DNA of 64,000 nucleotides from Mesocentrotus franciscanus (taxonomy: Eukaryota > Echinodermata > Echinoidea > Camarodonta > Strongylocentrotidae), in the NCBI GenBank assembly GCA_037976565.1, contig CP137680.1, positions 21,253,807 through 21,317,806 on the forward strand, in the 5' to 3' direction. The position numbers and the translations under genes were made by a program. Each line of letters begins with the position of its first letter. Positions within the stretch are counted from its first letter, which is position 1. Shown piece by piece: positions 22,607-34,430 of this stretch. The notes under the pieces were generated by a model that worked only from the letters and a program-made list of their open reading frames with translations, searched no databases and was not told the DNA's origin.

Positions 22607-22983
22607 AGGCATCGTTTAACAATGTTAAATCTGAGATGCATGGCCGTATGTATTATCAATGTCTGTGATATGGTGTAATATTGAAGCCCTAAAAAAATTG
22701 TGCTTCAAAATGCTCATGTTGTGCCTCAAAATAGTAAAAATCTTTGAGTGACCGGTTTTACCATACTCATTTTCCCCAATTGACTGTAGTGTTATAAAAA
22801 CCGTTAGGAAAACGCAAAATTTGATTTTGATTTCCAATCATAAATATCTTGATAATCAGACAGGCGATCGGCTTGTAAAAGTCATGGGATTCCTGACTGA
22901 CTTAAAGGTTTATAATTATAATTGCAGCATGAGCTAAATCCAGGATTTTGTTTCCGAATCTGAGGCAATGTTACCGAGTCACT
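22607..22983 (-). mobile_element. TTAA-flanked MITE, family A, copy 3
   Basis: Reverse-orientation copy: starts AGGCATCGTTTAACAATG after the shared TTAA (22603-22606) and ends with a slightly decayed GGTAACATTGCCTCAGA-type complement (TTACCGAGTCACT) before TTAA at 22984-22987. It has the complete middle portion with AACCGTTAGGAAAACGC. Confidence 0.85.
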
Positions 22984-22987
22984 TTAA

Positions 22988-24326
22988 AGAGAAGCATCAA
23001 TCAATGTGTGTGTCATTTTCATTAGGGAGCATAGATGAATATACAAAAATGTTTTCTTTTTCTATCAAGATTTGTAATGCTCTTTTGAAATAATACTTCA
23101 GGGAAAATGAATTTAATAAAGTTAGTGGATGGTTGTCTAGACAATTTTCATTTAAATACTCTTGAATCACATGGACACGTTCCATTACCACGTCCACAGC
23201 GACATAACAGAAGCGTGTAAACAGCTCTCTGTTAGAATCTGTACACAGATACTACTGTTCAAGTATTTATATGTATGACCTCCGGACGAATGCAAATGGC
23301 ATGAAAATAAAGAAAAAGAAGATTAAATATTTTTCCATTTGATGAATGGCGATTTGGCGATTGTTCTGTAGATTTTAGGCTTCCTGCTTTTTCCCCCCTA
23401 CACTGTAAAGTAGAATCGTGATAGAAATCTATTAGGCATCATCTGCTTTAACTCCCTAAGAGATGCGGTTGCTATGACGATGAATGAAACCGTCCTCATG
23501 CATCAGAGGGTGGTCAGTGTTTGGAGACCCACTATTCCCTCTCCCTCTCCCACACTTACCTCTGTCATTCTCTCTGTCTCTGTCTCTCTGTCCCTCTGTC
23601 TCTCTCTCTCTCTCTCTTTCTTTGTCTCTGGTCATATCTCAACAACATATTAGAACAAAATACTTATCAGCTAGTGATGTATTAGTCGTATTTTTAATAT
23701 AAGACTTTGTTTCAGCAACATTTGGCATTTGCTATCTCTCAGAAAAATCAACACAAAAGGATTCCATATAAATACACAGTGATCAGCCTCTACCGGTGTT
23801 TAGAATATTTCCTTTGGAAAAAAAGAAGAATCAAATGTCACTCTTTATGAAATGAATACTTCCTCTTTGTAAGAGAATACTGTGGGTACATAATGCTCAG
23901 TGAGGTAATAACCTTTAACTTTCTATAGGTAAAGGGAGGTTTGTTTGTTAGAAGTTTTGAATACACCATATCCCAAAGCTGTTTTAGATATTTTCAGAGC
24001 TCAGTTTAATTTCAGGTACAGATGCGCATATTACTGTACATACATCTCGACATGTATATATTATGTTGAACTATTTTGGTAATTACAGCGTAAATTTGCT
24101 GGTACATGTATGTGGACAGTAAGTTGTTCTGACTTTTATTAGTACGTTTTAATACCCTGATATCTCGCCTTCTCATGGGCGTTAAAAAAGTATTTTCACA
24201 AAGTATATGGCTGCTATATAATATTGCGCTTTATTTTACATAGTCTTACTTTCAATCCTCCATGATTATGTCCTGTTACGCATCCCAATCACCATTTTGA
24301 AACATTGTCAATTTTTTTTTTGACTG
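22988..24326. other. No supported gene; one CT microsatellite
   Basis: AT-rich DNA with a pyrimidine-rich stretch at 23535-23628 whose core is (TC)n and TCTCTGTC units. No motif-bearing frame. Confidence 0.45.
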
Positions 24327-24653
24327 CCTTTTACACTACTGGAAAAACCTATGAAAACCGATGTTTGCTCATTCCAATTTTTTTGTGAGTAGTGCGCATG
24401 CGTGACTTGTCACTGCTCTGCTCAGCGACGCAGCGAGGAGAGTCATGTGACCAAAAGCGGAATCGAGAGCGGGCATTTACACTGCAAAAATCTGTGACAT
24501 TTCTGCAGGCATTTAAAAAAAAAAACACACGCCAGAGGTGGATTTTTCGATTTCATTTTATCGTTGTGTTTGCCTGTAGTTGCTTACGGTAGTAACTTCG
24601 ATGAAACACCGAAACGTGAGAAAAATCAATGATTTTTGCATGCAGTGTAAATG
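24327..24653. mobile_element. MITE with TTTACACT termini, copy 1
   Basis: Left end CCTTTTACACTACTGGAAAAA, right end TTTTTGCATGCAGTGTAAATG. The interior has GTGACTTGTCACTGCTCTGC and GAGAGTCATGTGACCAAAAG, followed by ACTGCAAAAATCTGTGACAT. The same blocks occur in reverse order and strand at 53831-54160. Target duplication not clear. No coding capacity. Confidence 0.7.
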
Positions 24654-24951
24654 CATATATTGTAGGAGTGAGTCTGGCCATCGATCAAACTGATGCTGCA
24701 TGAAAAAATGAAAACTACTGAACGCCAAGGTTATGGAGAAGGTTATGGTTTAACCCCCTAATGAATCGACAGAAAATTGATGGGGAATACATGTAGCAAG
24801 TGCTCTTGAAATTGTTAACAGTCATTGAAAACGGTGTAGTCATCATGATTCAGAAAGCATATGGAATAAATTTACGAGGCTGTTATCGTACATTTGATGT
24901 GCAACTTGATTAATCTAATTTGTGTCAAATCAATCGACCTTGACGTTACCC

Positions 24952-25230
24952 TTGAGGCTCGTTCACATACGAGGCATTAAGCTACGGCAGTTTACTGTGG
25001 TGGTTTTATTTTTTCTTCTCAAATGTCCAAGTAAAGGAAACAGCATGTGGGGATGAAAAAAGTAGCTACATTTAACAAAGATCCTACATGTATGTGTACT
25101 CATGATTCTTGTGTTCTAGTGTTGTGAGATACAGTTGACTTGACAACTTAATTATTCATACCACTACCAAGTTTTGTACATGTATGTGAAAAATTAATTT
25201 CTTCCGATTTATGTTTCTTGAGAATGTGAC
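24952..25230. other. Stretch with one MITE-like end, otherwise unassigned
   Basis: CTTGAGGCTCGTTCACATAC at about 24952 matches the terminal repeat of the 53604-53800 element, but I could not find the partner end. The remainder is AT-rich without a gene. Confidence 0.35.
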
Positions 25231-25380
25231 ATATTAAAGCTTACATAGATCTATAAAATGTATTCATCAACGGCCCTATAATTAAGCAGTCCACCTTTCA
25301 TTCTCGAGTTACAAAAACAAACCCATCAAATTTACAAGGGGTATGAATAATTTAGTTGTTTACTGTACAGAAATGTGAAA
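25231..25380. repeat. Dispersed repeat, copy 1 of 2
   Basis: TTAAAGCTTACAT, CAGTCCACCTTTCATTC and AAATTTACAAGGGGTATGAA occur in the same order at 59943-60070. It starts next to a TTAA-like site, so it may be another TTAA element, but no inverted end was seen. Confidence 0.6.
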
Positions 25381-25899
25381 AAAATACAGTACCCGTACAT
25401 CTTAAAAAGACCCACTGCAGTTTACCGCGTCAAATGTTAACAACCTGTTTGGTAATGTACAGCCAGATGTGTGACAATTTAGTGCTCAATATAAACTGAT
25501 TAACATGTTGGCTATGAAATAGAGAATGTGACATTCAATTTATGACAGGCTGTGCATGTAGTGTAATAAGATTTTTTTGTTTCAATATCATTTTATTATC
25601 AATCAAGATTAATAACAAAGTACATGCAATTTTATAGATACTACAAAAAAAGTATATAAAAGTAGAAAAGAGAAAAAAACCCAGGGCATGTTTTATTATC
25701 AACAATGCAGGGATAATACTTCATATTATTAATTCATAATGGAATATGTGATACATAATGTACACAAAATATTAACAGACACGTTTAACATGTCGTCTGG
25801 TTGGGGTCACAGAGGTGTTAATTACTCCATGTCCTGGCCAAACTAGTACAGACAGGCTTTAAGATGTATTAATTAGACCTATAGAGAGGCCATGAATTG
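25381..25899. other. No supported gene
   Basis: Very AT-rich, no frames with motifs. Confidence 0.4.
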
Positions 25900-25905
25900 C
25901 TTTCA

Positions 25906-26362
25906 CAGAGATGCCAACTGTTCCGATTTTGCCGTATTTGTCCCGTTTTTTGGCTATGAATACGGCAGTACGTTTTTTGTATGTTTTATTACGTTTTTTT
26001 ATATATGTTTTTTTATTTTTTTATATTTTTTAATTTTTTTTTTAAATTGACGTTTTTCTTCATTTCCGATCATGGGCTTTGTGTTGTATGTGTATCATGC
26101 ACCTATGTCTTCAAACGATGCATGCAGTACGGTGATACGGGGCCCAAACTGTGCTCGTTGCGAACAACCCATGTGTACTGTATGCACGTCGCGCTCCGAT
26201 CCAGGTACCTATAAGTGGTACGTACCGCCATTGCCTATTTCTTTGAAGCTGCTTGACTGGGTGATACTTAGGGGTTTTTTCAAAAATACTTTTTTTTGTA
26301 AAAAAATACTGTTTTTTCTGTTTAAGAATACTTTTTTTTGTTGATGAAGGTTGGCATCTCTG
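25906..26362. mobile_element. hAT-like MITE with CAGAGATGCCAAC termini
   Basis: Starts CAGAGATGCCAACTG and ends GTTGGCATCTCTG, flanked by the direct repeat CTTTCA (25900-25905, 26363-26368). CAGAG/CTCTG ends are typical of hAT elements, though those usually duplicate 8 bp and only 6 are seen here. Both sub-terminal regions contain strings of ACGTTTTTT/AATACTTTTTTTT. The GC-rich centre (ACGGGGCCCAAACTGTGCTC) encodes cysteines in one frame, FNCARCEQPMCTVC-like, in an open stretch of about 90 codons. That looks zinc-ribbon-like and could be transposase debris, but it is too short to call. Confidence 0.7.
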
Positions 26363-26811
26363 CTTTCAACTTTTTTTTAAAATTAAAGCCCTTTCTCACC
26401 TTCGATGAGCCTGTCTTTGTGTGAAGGTGAATCTAAAAGAGGATCGTAACGAAATGTGCATACATGCAATAGCAAAAAATAATTTTGCACCACCGTATAC
26501 ATATGTAGATGTTAAAGCTTCATCAATTTAAAAGTGGAAAAAAGCCTTTCTATTTTTCATCAAATTTGCTAAATTGCTGGTAAGGGGAGGAGTTATTTTG
26601 AAGTTCCAAACAAATCAGTATTGTATTTCAGGAGAGATTCATTTTTCAATTGCACTTTTCTCCAGCTCTTTGAATGCTTTTATAAAATGTTGAGGTTGTA
26701 GAATTCGACACTGTAGATTGATCATGCATTACAGCATGCATATCTGTGGTCAAAGCCTAAAATGATGCAAAATACCAGCTCCTTAGGCTTAGTACTAAGC
26801 TGTGTTGTTAA

Positions 26812-27145
26812 AGGACAATCAAGCCTTTGTAATTAAAACAAATATATATTATGGCTAGCATATTATCATACACTCTCAAACAATCTAGTCAGATTTGAAT
26901 AGATTACCGTATCAGTGGGACACTTACTAGATAATCTATTCAAATGTGACTAGATTGTTTTGAGAGTGTAGGTCCTCTAAAGAGAAAAGACCCCCCTGAG
27001 TCATACATTTTTTCTTCAACTTTCAAAAATTCATAACTTTCTCATATTTTGTCTGATTTCATTCATACAAGCTTTCACCGGTCTACTTCTCATATATGTT
27101 TCTGCTTTCCTCTAGAATAGTTTGCTGCCAGGGCTAGATTTCCCT
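26812..27145. mobile_element. TTAA-flanked MITE, family D, copy 1
   Basis: Between TTAA at 26808-26811 and 27146-27149; the left end AGGACAATCAAGCCTTTG and right end GGGCTAGATTTCCCT are imperfect inverted repeats. Internal landmarks GGTCCTCTAAAGAGAAAAGA and GAGTCATACATTTTTTC are shared with the element at 48317-49591. It carries a nested 98-bp insertion, listed next. Confidence 0.75.
26871..26968. mobile_element. 98-bp TA-flanked MITE nested in a family D element
   Basis: Starts CACTCTCAAACAATCTAG and ends CTAGATTGTTTTGAGAGTG, with TA on both sides (26869-26870, 26969-26970). The related family D element shows the empty site, a single TA followed by GGTCCTCTAA, at about 48606. Confidence 0.85.
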
Positions 27146-27149
27146 TTAA

Positions 27150-27727
27150 CTACAACATGATAAGTGGAAATTCTAGGAAAAAAAATCTGCACTTTGAGAG
27201 ATATTACTGCCTGAAGTAATTTAGAGTTATTTATCATGCAGTGCAGAACTGCAGAGACCAGCAAATATAATGCAAAATATTGACAAAGTTACAAAAACTC
27301 GCTGAAAAAGCATTAAACTGAAGCATAAAAGAGACCATGCATATATTATTCAGGACTTTTTAGCTTGCATTATTCATCATTCTCTAATTATTACTCTGCA
27401 GTTATACCTTTAGGACTTTACACTTTATTTTTGTGTAGGGTGTCTGAATTGAAATTTGTAGGGCCTGTATGTACATGTATGAGTCCAATGTTAAAAATGT
27501 TGAAAGTTTGGGATTTCAGAATCTTTCAGACTTCCATTAAGATTTTGGGTTGCCCAAGAGTCCCAGGCATCTGTTTAATTAGTGCAGAGTCCTTAGTTAT
27601 GCATTTTCTAGCTTGACTGTTGGGCATATATCATTAATTTGCAGTCTTGAAAATTCAGTTGAAGTTTCATTTTGACTTTGTGGCAAGCTATTTCCTATCA
27701 TGGTCAGGACTACAGAATAAAAATGAG
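27150..27727. other. No supported gene
   Basis: AT-rich, no motif-bearing frame. Confidence 0.4.
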
Positions 27728-27730
27728 TGA

Positions 27731-27925
27731 GGCGCGATGGCTCAGTGGTTGAGCAGTGGTCTCGTAACCGGGAGGTTCCGGGTTCAATCCAATTCAATGC
27801 GCTAGTGCCCTTTGGTAAGGCATTAATCCTTGTTACCAAGTCCCTCTGAGAGGACTTAAAGCAATCGGTCCCCTGGTTGCTTACTTTAACAAGCATGCAC
27901 ATGTTTTCTTAGCAGTTAGGTCAAA
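27731..27925 (+). repeat. tRNA-derived SINE, second family, copy 1
   Basis: The head GCGCGATGGCTCAGTGGTTG fits an A box and GGGTTCAATCC a B box, with an anticodon-stem-like GTGGTCTCGTAACC between. The body has AGTGCCCTTTGGTAAGGCAT, GGTCCCCTGGTTGCTTAC and TTTTCTTAGCAGT. The same body appears on the minus strand at 55670-55862 and as a tail fragment at 63545-63602. Confidence 0.8.
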
Positions 27926-30340
27926 CAATCAAACCAATCAACCAACCAACACTGTTCCTTTAACATGCCAATTATGGGGGTCAAACGACCTTTGAGACAC
28001 ATTGGTTTATAACTGTCCGCACTTCTTAAGTTCTTCGCTCTAATCCACCTTCCTACCCCTGCCTGTTCATGGTCTGGTAAGCCCAGAGAATGGGGCAGGA
28101 ACATCTTCAAGGAAGCTCCTGAAGCGTCAACAAAGCCTGCTTCAATGTGGGACCATTGATTTTTTTCTCTGTCATGTTTGCTTCAGTACTCACTGCATAT
28201 TTTCCATGAGTTTGTCCCCATGCCAAGGGTATACTATAGATGAATTCTGTGTACATTGCAGGTCATGTTGACATTGTATCTATACACGCAGGTCTTGAGA
28301 CTACATGGAAAGAAGCAAAAAGTCCAATGAAATTGACATATTTCTTCCTTGTTCACACTCATCCACTTTCCATTGGGCACATAACTGCCCATTATTCACT
28401 GTTTTCTCCAGATCAATAGTCTTTGACCCAGAAAATAAATAGATATATGACTGGGTGACATTCATGGATAGCTTGTTGTTGTAGACATTTGGTCAATCCT
28501 TAAGAGATATTATTATTAACACCTCTGAAGAGTTGTTCTCAACACTTCTACCAGTGAACTAGGCGATATTGATAGGGTTCACTCCAAAGAGCCCCTCCCG
28601 TCCCTCCTCCCCAACCATCGGAGGAAATCTCTTCTAATGATATGGTATCCATAATATATCTTGAGTAGAGCCCTTTAGAGAGAAGGCACTTCAGAGAAAC
28701 ACAGAAAGTTCGCAGTCCCCTATCTCTTTACATGTTTGTACATGCACATACATGTAGTTGTGATTAATCTCACTGTTTATAAGTAAGGGCCTAGGACTTC
28801 TAAAAAAGGGAAACTTTTGCATTTTTACCATTTTTTAAGCTATAAAAATATATGTTTCACCAGTTTGCTCTGATTTTGGTGTAATTTTTGCTCGCTTAAT
28901 TTGAAGTTTACAGATGATTTTGCAGCGCTGCAAGAGATGTATATTGTAGAAACAGTTTATTAATTATCCCTGGCTTTTCATGGAAGAAAAACAACAAAAA
29001 TAATATGTCACAGGCTTTTTAAAAGAATTAGGAAATTTGATGTTTTATTTCAAGAAATTCTATTTTGACAAGTGAAAGCACTCAATGAAAGTAAAAAGAA
29101 AAGTCAAAGTAAAACTATCACATTTGTGTAACTTGTAAATTTGTGCGAAAATTATAACAGTTGATTAAACTTGACAAAATATCACCCCACTAGAGACCCC
29201 GAAAACATCGTAAGTCAGCTGATTTTTGAGTGACGTAGCAAAATGAACAATGAGTACAATGGGCCGCTCAACTGAATTGATTGGCGACGGTGCGCGATGC
29301 AGTTTGCGTGCAATTCACATATGTATTGCATTGACTATTGAGTACCGTACCCATTCATACCCAACGTTGTTTACCTTCATCAAAGTCACCCTGGAAATAT
29401 CGATATGGACGAATTACATACTTGATTTGAGTTTTGAGGAGATGGAAGAAGGAAGTACCTGGTTCTTAGCTCTCTAATCAATTTTATAACTCCCAAATAC
29501 GTTGATGTAGCGTTCACGCTCAGGTATACCGTATATAGCGTAGGCCCGTCTGTGCAGTATCTACGCGTACGTACGTACGTACAACCTGCCATCCAGTGCA
29601 GCTTGCTTGCCAGCATATCACAGCCCAGCCGGCCCGGCGCTTGAGCTAGCTGTGAATCGCGAACCGGACTGATCTAAGTCTTCTCTCGACTTCCACTTTC
29701 CCCATTTATCTATCAAAAATCTAAACTAATCGGCCTAATCAGACATTTTCGTAATAAATATCTGGACAATGATATGTAAATTTGTCGCCTATTTTGCTCC
29801 AGAAGAGTCGTTAGGTCAGCATGCAAAATGTCCTAGGCACTCCCAGATCCGACACATACACGCTGAGCTGCCCTCAGAATATGTGATTATTTTTCCGATT
29901 TTTATGCTCGAATGTGTTGGTAAATAACATAAAAATCGAATACACATTTGTAGAAAGTATAATTTATTCAGTGTATCTCATTCAAAGTGCCTAAAATAAA
30001 GGAAATATCACCACTGGCGGTAAATATACAAACAACGTTAACCCATATCTAAAAATTGCAATGGGTATCCAACATTGTCCCGAATGTGTGATTGTGGGTT
30101 GTTCATAGTGTGACGTCATTTTATCGCATGTAAAAACGCCGTCATTTCGCTTTGTGAGTGGGTTTTGGAAAGGGTATCAAAATTGCATTTAATTTATTCC
30201 TCACAATATTGAGGGCTTAAAAAGTACTTTAGTCATTTTGTTAATGTTCTCAGCAATCTCTAGAGATGTGATTTGCCTTTTTTTCCAAATTTCAATGAAC
30301 CTTCACTTTAATATAGGACAATCCTTGTTTAGTTTGGAGG
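27926..30340. other. No supported gene; long unassigned stretch
   Basis: About 2.4 kb without coding motifs. A CpG-containing part (29540-29660, with ACGTACGTACGTACGTAC and CCCAGCCGGCCCGGCGC) is less AT-rich than its surroundings and could be regulatory or part of an unrecognised repeat. TGACGTCA-like words occur near 30111. I cannot assign more. Confidence 0.4.
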
Positions 30341-30343
30341 TAA

Positions 30344-30797
30344 AGAGAAGGTTGAGTTCTGGGAAGAGGTGAAAAATAATTTTTGAGCATTATCATTGTA
30401 TTATGCAAGTGTGGAAGAACATCAGATAAAAAATGTTCCCTGAAAAGCATGGCTCTTCAAACGGTGTGGAATCGATCAGAAAAGGTCGATCATCTAGCAT
30501 ATAGGTATTGGTGTGTACTGCAAGGTTCAGGAATCATCAAAATGATAAAAAATTTGGCCAAGTCTTTGTAAAGTTACAAGCACTGTACACAGAAAGATGT
30601 GGGACTACACAAACATGTGGTATAAAAATCCGTCCCGATTTTTATGCTGTTACATGCCATATTTAGAATATTAAGGCATTCGAAGAGCCATGCTTTTCAG
30701 GGAACATTTTTTATCTGACTTTCTTCCACACTTGCATAATAACAATGAAAACGCTCACAAATTATTTTTCACCTCTTCCCAGAACTCAACCTTCTCT
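30344..30797. mobile_element. TTAA-flanked MITE, family C variant with long arms
   Basis: Left end AGAGAAGGTTGAGTTCTGGG, right end CCCAGAACTCAACCTTCTCT, the latter followed by TTAA (30798-30801); the left target has decayed to GTAA. The arms pair for about 90 bp (AACATTTTTTATCTGA, ATGGCTCTTC). The central ATCGATCAGAAAAGGTCGAT block is shared with family C copies at 3421 and 57518, whose ends differ, so cores and ends have been exchanged between variants. Confidence 0.78.
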
Positions 30798-30801
30798 TTA
30801 A

Positions 30802-31308
30802 AGTCAAAGATTTACACATGTACTATACTTTTCTTTTAATACCGTCCTTTATATAATAGGGCTACATTGTCAAAGACCATAGAAAGTTATTAATTTTCTG
30901 TAATAAAAAAAAAGAAGAAGGATGAAGTGTCTTTCTTTCAAGAAGGGTTTATTTCACTTCATAAACTTGTAAGTTTCTGAATAGTAAATATGACATTGTA
31001 AATTAATATCTTCTCTGTCATTTGAAACTGAAGTTGTTTATGAGAGTTGACCGGTTTTGAGAGTTATCTTGTCTTCTAGTACAGCAGAAAAAATTCCAGG
31101 AATCAAACTGCAGATCGTGCAGTACGTGTCAAACATGCAAATACAAATATCCATGGAAATACATCCTGTAATACAACCAACATTGGGATGACCCTGTCTT
31201 TCGCACTGATTTAATGATGATGATAATGATATTGTGTTCTTGTATAGCACTCATACAAATGTAAATGTCAGACTTGACACTACTGGCATTATTACTCCGG
31301 CTTTCTAA
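30802..31308. other. No supported gene
   Basis: AT-rich, with a short A run (30905-30915) and ATGATGATGATAATGAT near 31214. Confidence 0.4.
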
Positions 31309-31310
31309 TA

Positions 31311-31823
31311 CTCTTTTCACACTTGTTTTGCTTAACCCCGTACTTTGCTTAGCCCCGTACTATCCTTAACCCCGTACTAACTTTTTTGGCTTTTCTCACT
31401 GCAATTCGTTAGCCCCGTACCAGCCATAGCGTGAATATTCATTAATTCGCTCCACTGCGTAGTCCCGGACTATTTTTCGTTTCTGTTCTCATTCATTTTG
31501 CTTGGCACTGCAATTGCGGAGTTAGCACCACAATTGCGGGGTTAGCCCTGCTATTTTGCAGGGCCAGCTAACCCCGTACTATAGGTGGGGCTAGCCCACT
31601 TTGGTAAAAACATGTCTGAACAGAAAGTGGAATAAGCTTAACCGGACTATAGGTGGGGCTAAGACTCCCTTTAACCCCACCTATAGTCGGGGTTAAGCAA
31701 ATTTTTGCCAGTGTGAAAAGAAAGTGGAATAAGCTTAACCCCGGACTATAGGTGGGGCTAAGACCCCCCTTTAGCCCCACCTATAGTACGGGGTTAAGCA
31801 AAATTTTGCCAGTGTGAAAACAG
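31311..31823. mobile_element. TA-flanked MITE built of GGGGTTAAGC repeats
   Basis: Ends CTCTTTTCACACTTG and CCAGTGTGAAAACAG, flanked by TA (31309-31310, 31824-31825). Inside, AACCCCGTACT and its variants occur at least seven times in both orientations, and the block ACTATAGGTGGGGCTAAGAC is repeated around 31640 and 31745 with GTGTGAAAAGAAAGTGG between them. The 513-bp element thus contains a duplicated inner segment. No coding capacity. Confidence 0.8.
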
Positions 31824-31864
31824 TATAAGCATGTCTGCCATTATGGTGCTTTAGCATTTCAAGG

Positions 31865-32022
31865 AATGAATTCCTGCCAGGTACCCATTAACCTCACCCG
31901 GTTCAAATGTGGCAAATGTAGATTAATGTCGTTCCAAAGGAAGTTAGTGCTGTGGCAAGGAGTTGAACCCCGTACTTTGTGGTGCAAAGTCCAGTGACTT
32001 ATCCACTAGACCACAGCACCTC
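31865..32022 (-). repeat. tRNA-derived SINE fragment, minus strand
   Basis: Read on the minus strand, a head like GGTGCTGTGGTCTAGTGGAT (A box), then GGGGTTCAACTCC (B box) and the body CACTAACTTCC...ACATTAATCTACATTTG, equivalent to the body in the 16-kb and 60-kb SINEs. The 3' half is missing. Confidence 0.7.
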
Positions 32023-32224
32023 GTACATGTAGTTAACCTAGTTGAAATAATCATTATTTACATACATTGTACATGTATGCCATCAGTTATTAGATGAACA
32101 TAATTGTACAACACACCTCTTATGCTCTCGTACATATCAGCAGAATGATATTAGGTCATGCTTCACAGTGATACAATTATGATTTATTGCACAATTAAAA
32201 GCTCCCCATTAAAGCTAGATTTAA

Positions 32225-32586
32225 AGGTGGAGTGGCATCCAAATATAAGTTGATTCCTGTTGATGTGCAGGGCTGCATACAACTCATATTTTGTTTTTGA
32301 AAGATCTAAATATATTTCATAGATTTTTAAATATATTTTAAAATATTTTTCTCAGACCTGCTAAGCTCCACCCTAAAAAAGTGCTCCAGATCTCATTCAT
32401 CTTGTGACATCATCTGTCAATCATTAGTGAGCTAACAAGAGACAGTGGTATGTAACTTCCCCCAGCTCAGCACATACATGCTCACAAAAGAATTGCATTC
32501 TTTCATACAATACCTTCATATATATGAGTTGTATGCAGCCCTGCACATCAACAGGAATCAACTTATATTTGGATGTCACCCCACCT
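32225..32586. mobile_element. TTAA-flanked MITE with GGTGGAGTGGCATCC ends
   Basis: Between TTAA at 32221-32224 and 32587-32590. The left arm AGGTGGAGTGGCATCC, TAAGTTGATTCCTGTTGATG and GCAGGGCTGCATACAACTC is mirrored almost perfectly at the right. The AT-rich middle is non-coding. Confidence 0.88.
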
Positions 32587-32726
32587 TTAATCATCATAAT
32601 TTTAGGGGTAGCTTTATAGCAGAAGCACACAGATAATTTAAAAGCTCATTGAATGAGTATTTGCCAAGGATAAACTATACAGCTGTATATTGTGACACAG
32701 GTATATAAATTAGAATTGCAGTTTAA

Positions 32727-33260
32727 AGGGAAATATCAATTAAGTTGGTTTTGAATAGATGCAGAAAAATGAGAGAAACAGGTCAGTGAAAGTTTGAGCA
32801 AAACCGATTCGAAATAAGAAAGTTATACATTTTTGTAGGTGCAATCAATCAAACACAAATTGGCAACTCTGTGACGTATCTTGCGAGCTCCCCTCCCATT
32901 TTCCCTGTACTAAAAAACTTCAAAATTCTATATTTTCCCTTCAGAAAATATTCAATCATACATTCACCCTATATAAAATTATTGCTAATATGTTTTTATA
33001 CAACCCCTGTATGAAACAAATCTATTCCGTCATAATTAATTAAGAAAATGAAATTTTATGAAATTTTCTGTTCAGAGCAAATTGGAGAGGAGCTTGCATG
33101 GTATGTCAAAGTGTTGCCAATTTGTGCTTCACTGATGACAATTTCAAAAAATTAAAACTTTCCTATTTCTAATCAGATTTTGCTCACAATTTTAATCAAT
33201 TTATTTCTCTCATTTTTCTTCTTCTATCAAAATCAACTTAATATCAGGGTGTACTTCCCT
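32727..33260. mobile_element. TTAA-flanked palindromic MITE, family E
   Basis: Left end AGGGAAATATCAATTAAG, right end AATATCAGGGTGTACTTCCCT. TTAA at 32723-32726 and 33261-33264, the latter shared with the next element. Arms include AATTGGCAACTCTGTGACGT and its counterpart GTTGCCAATTTGTGCTTC. A degenerate relative is at 2727-3020. Confidence 0.85.
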
Positions 33261-33264
33261 TTAA

Positions 33265-33778
33265 AGATACTATGTCCCTTTTGCAGCCAACATCAAATTC
33301 TGTAGAACTTTGCAGGAATTATGAATATGTCATGTATGTCCTATCTGTGAAATTTAAACGTTAGCAGTGTCCTAATATTCAAATTATGCAAGGAAACCCG
33401 TTTACTTGCTAGACTTCACTGTCAGACACTATTGAGTGACTGACTGGCTTTTTTTTCATCTTTGGTAATAACATACATAAAATGAGCTGTAAAGGGTGAC
33501 AATAACCCACTTCTTTTAATGGCCAAAATTGAACTGATTGAATCTTTGCGCAGCATAAAACGTACGACCATTCGGTACAATGGTCTGAAAAATCAGACTA
33601 TTACTTACTGGCTCTATAGCTCCTAAGTCGATTCGACAACTAATAGTCGTTATTTTCCCACTTAAAGACATTTTCAAGCCCCCTTTTTTTAGGGAAGTTC
33701 TAAATTAGTTTTGTCTTTCAAATGCCGTTGGAATTTAACCTTTTCATTTTTTTGGCATGCAAATGGGACATAGTACCT
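33265..33778 (-). mobile_element. TTAA-flanked MITE, family B, copy 2
   Basis: Starts AGATACTATGTCCCTTTTGC and ends GCAAATGGGACATAGTACCT, with TTAA shared at 33261-33264 and a second at 33779-33782. Very close to copies at 46912, 48846 and 51773 (for example TCGACAACTAATAGTCGTTA is identical), suggesting fairly recent spread. Confidence 0.88.
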
Positions 33779-33782
33779 TTAA

Positions 33783-34428
33783 TTGGAACTAAGTAGCACT
33801 GTTTGAAAGATGCAGAATGGTGAATGCTGACGTTAACACACATATATCTATCCCAATATTTTGATGGTATGTAAAAAGAATAAATAAAAAATAGAAACCT
33901 CTTGTGCGGTTAGAATAACTATTCTGTTTAATAGATCTTTTCATGAATTTCTTTTGTTTTCTTTATACATGTACATACCCTTCTTTGGCAAACAAATTGT
34001 AGGTTGTGCACTGTTGACAAAGTTGATGTGCTATTGAAGTCATTAGTCAATGAAGAGAGAGTTACTTATTTGAATTGTTATTTGAGACGGATAATGAAAC
34101 ATAGAATACCCAACAAAGATGAAAAAAGAAAGAAAACAAAAGATTTCTTGTGTATAAACAAGTAGTGCATGTATGTACATGTCACTGAGTAGTATAAAGT
34201 CATTCAATTAGGGAGAAAAACAAAGTATGATCAATTGCTGCAGAAAAGGGTACTTTGAATCGGCATGTAATTTGATTTGTTTTTCAAATTCAAGTTATGT
34301 CATATTCTTTAAACTAATATCTGCATGTACAGTATGCTATCATAATCACTGTAAGCTCTAATCATTGTTTATTAAACCGCTACCCTAGCACATTTCAGTA
34401 CACTTGGAGGTCGTTATAATATCCACAT
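33783..34428. other. No supported gene
   Basis: AT-rich, with TACATGTACAT words and no coding motif. Confidence 0.4.
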
Positions 34429-34430
34429 TA

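Noticed and set aside
29540..29660. CpG-rich block as a promoter
   Set aside because: Short, with no initiator, no downstream first exon and no clear open frame. An unrecognised repeat is equally likely.
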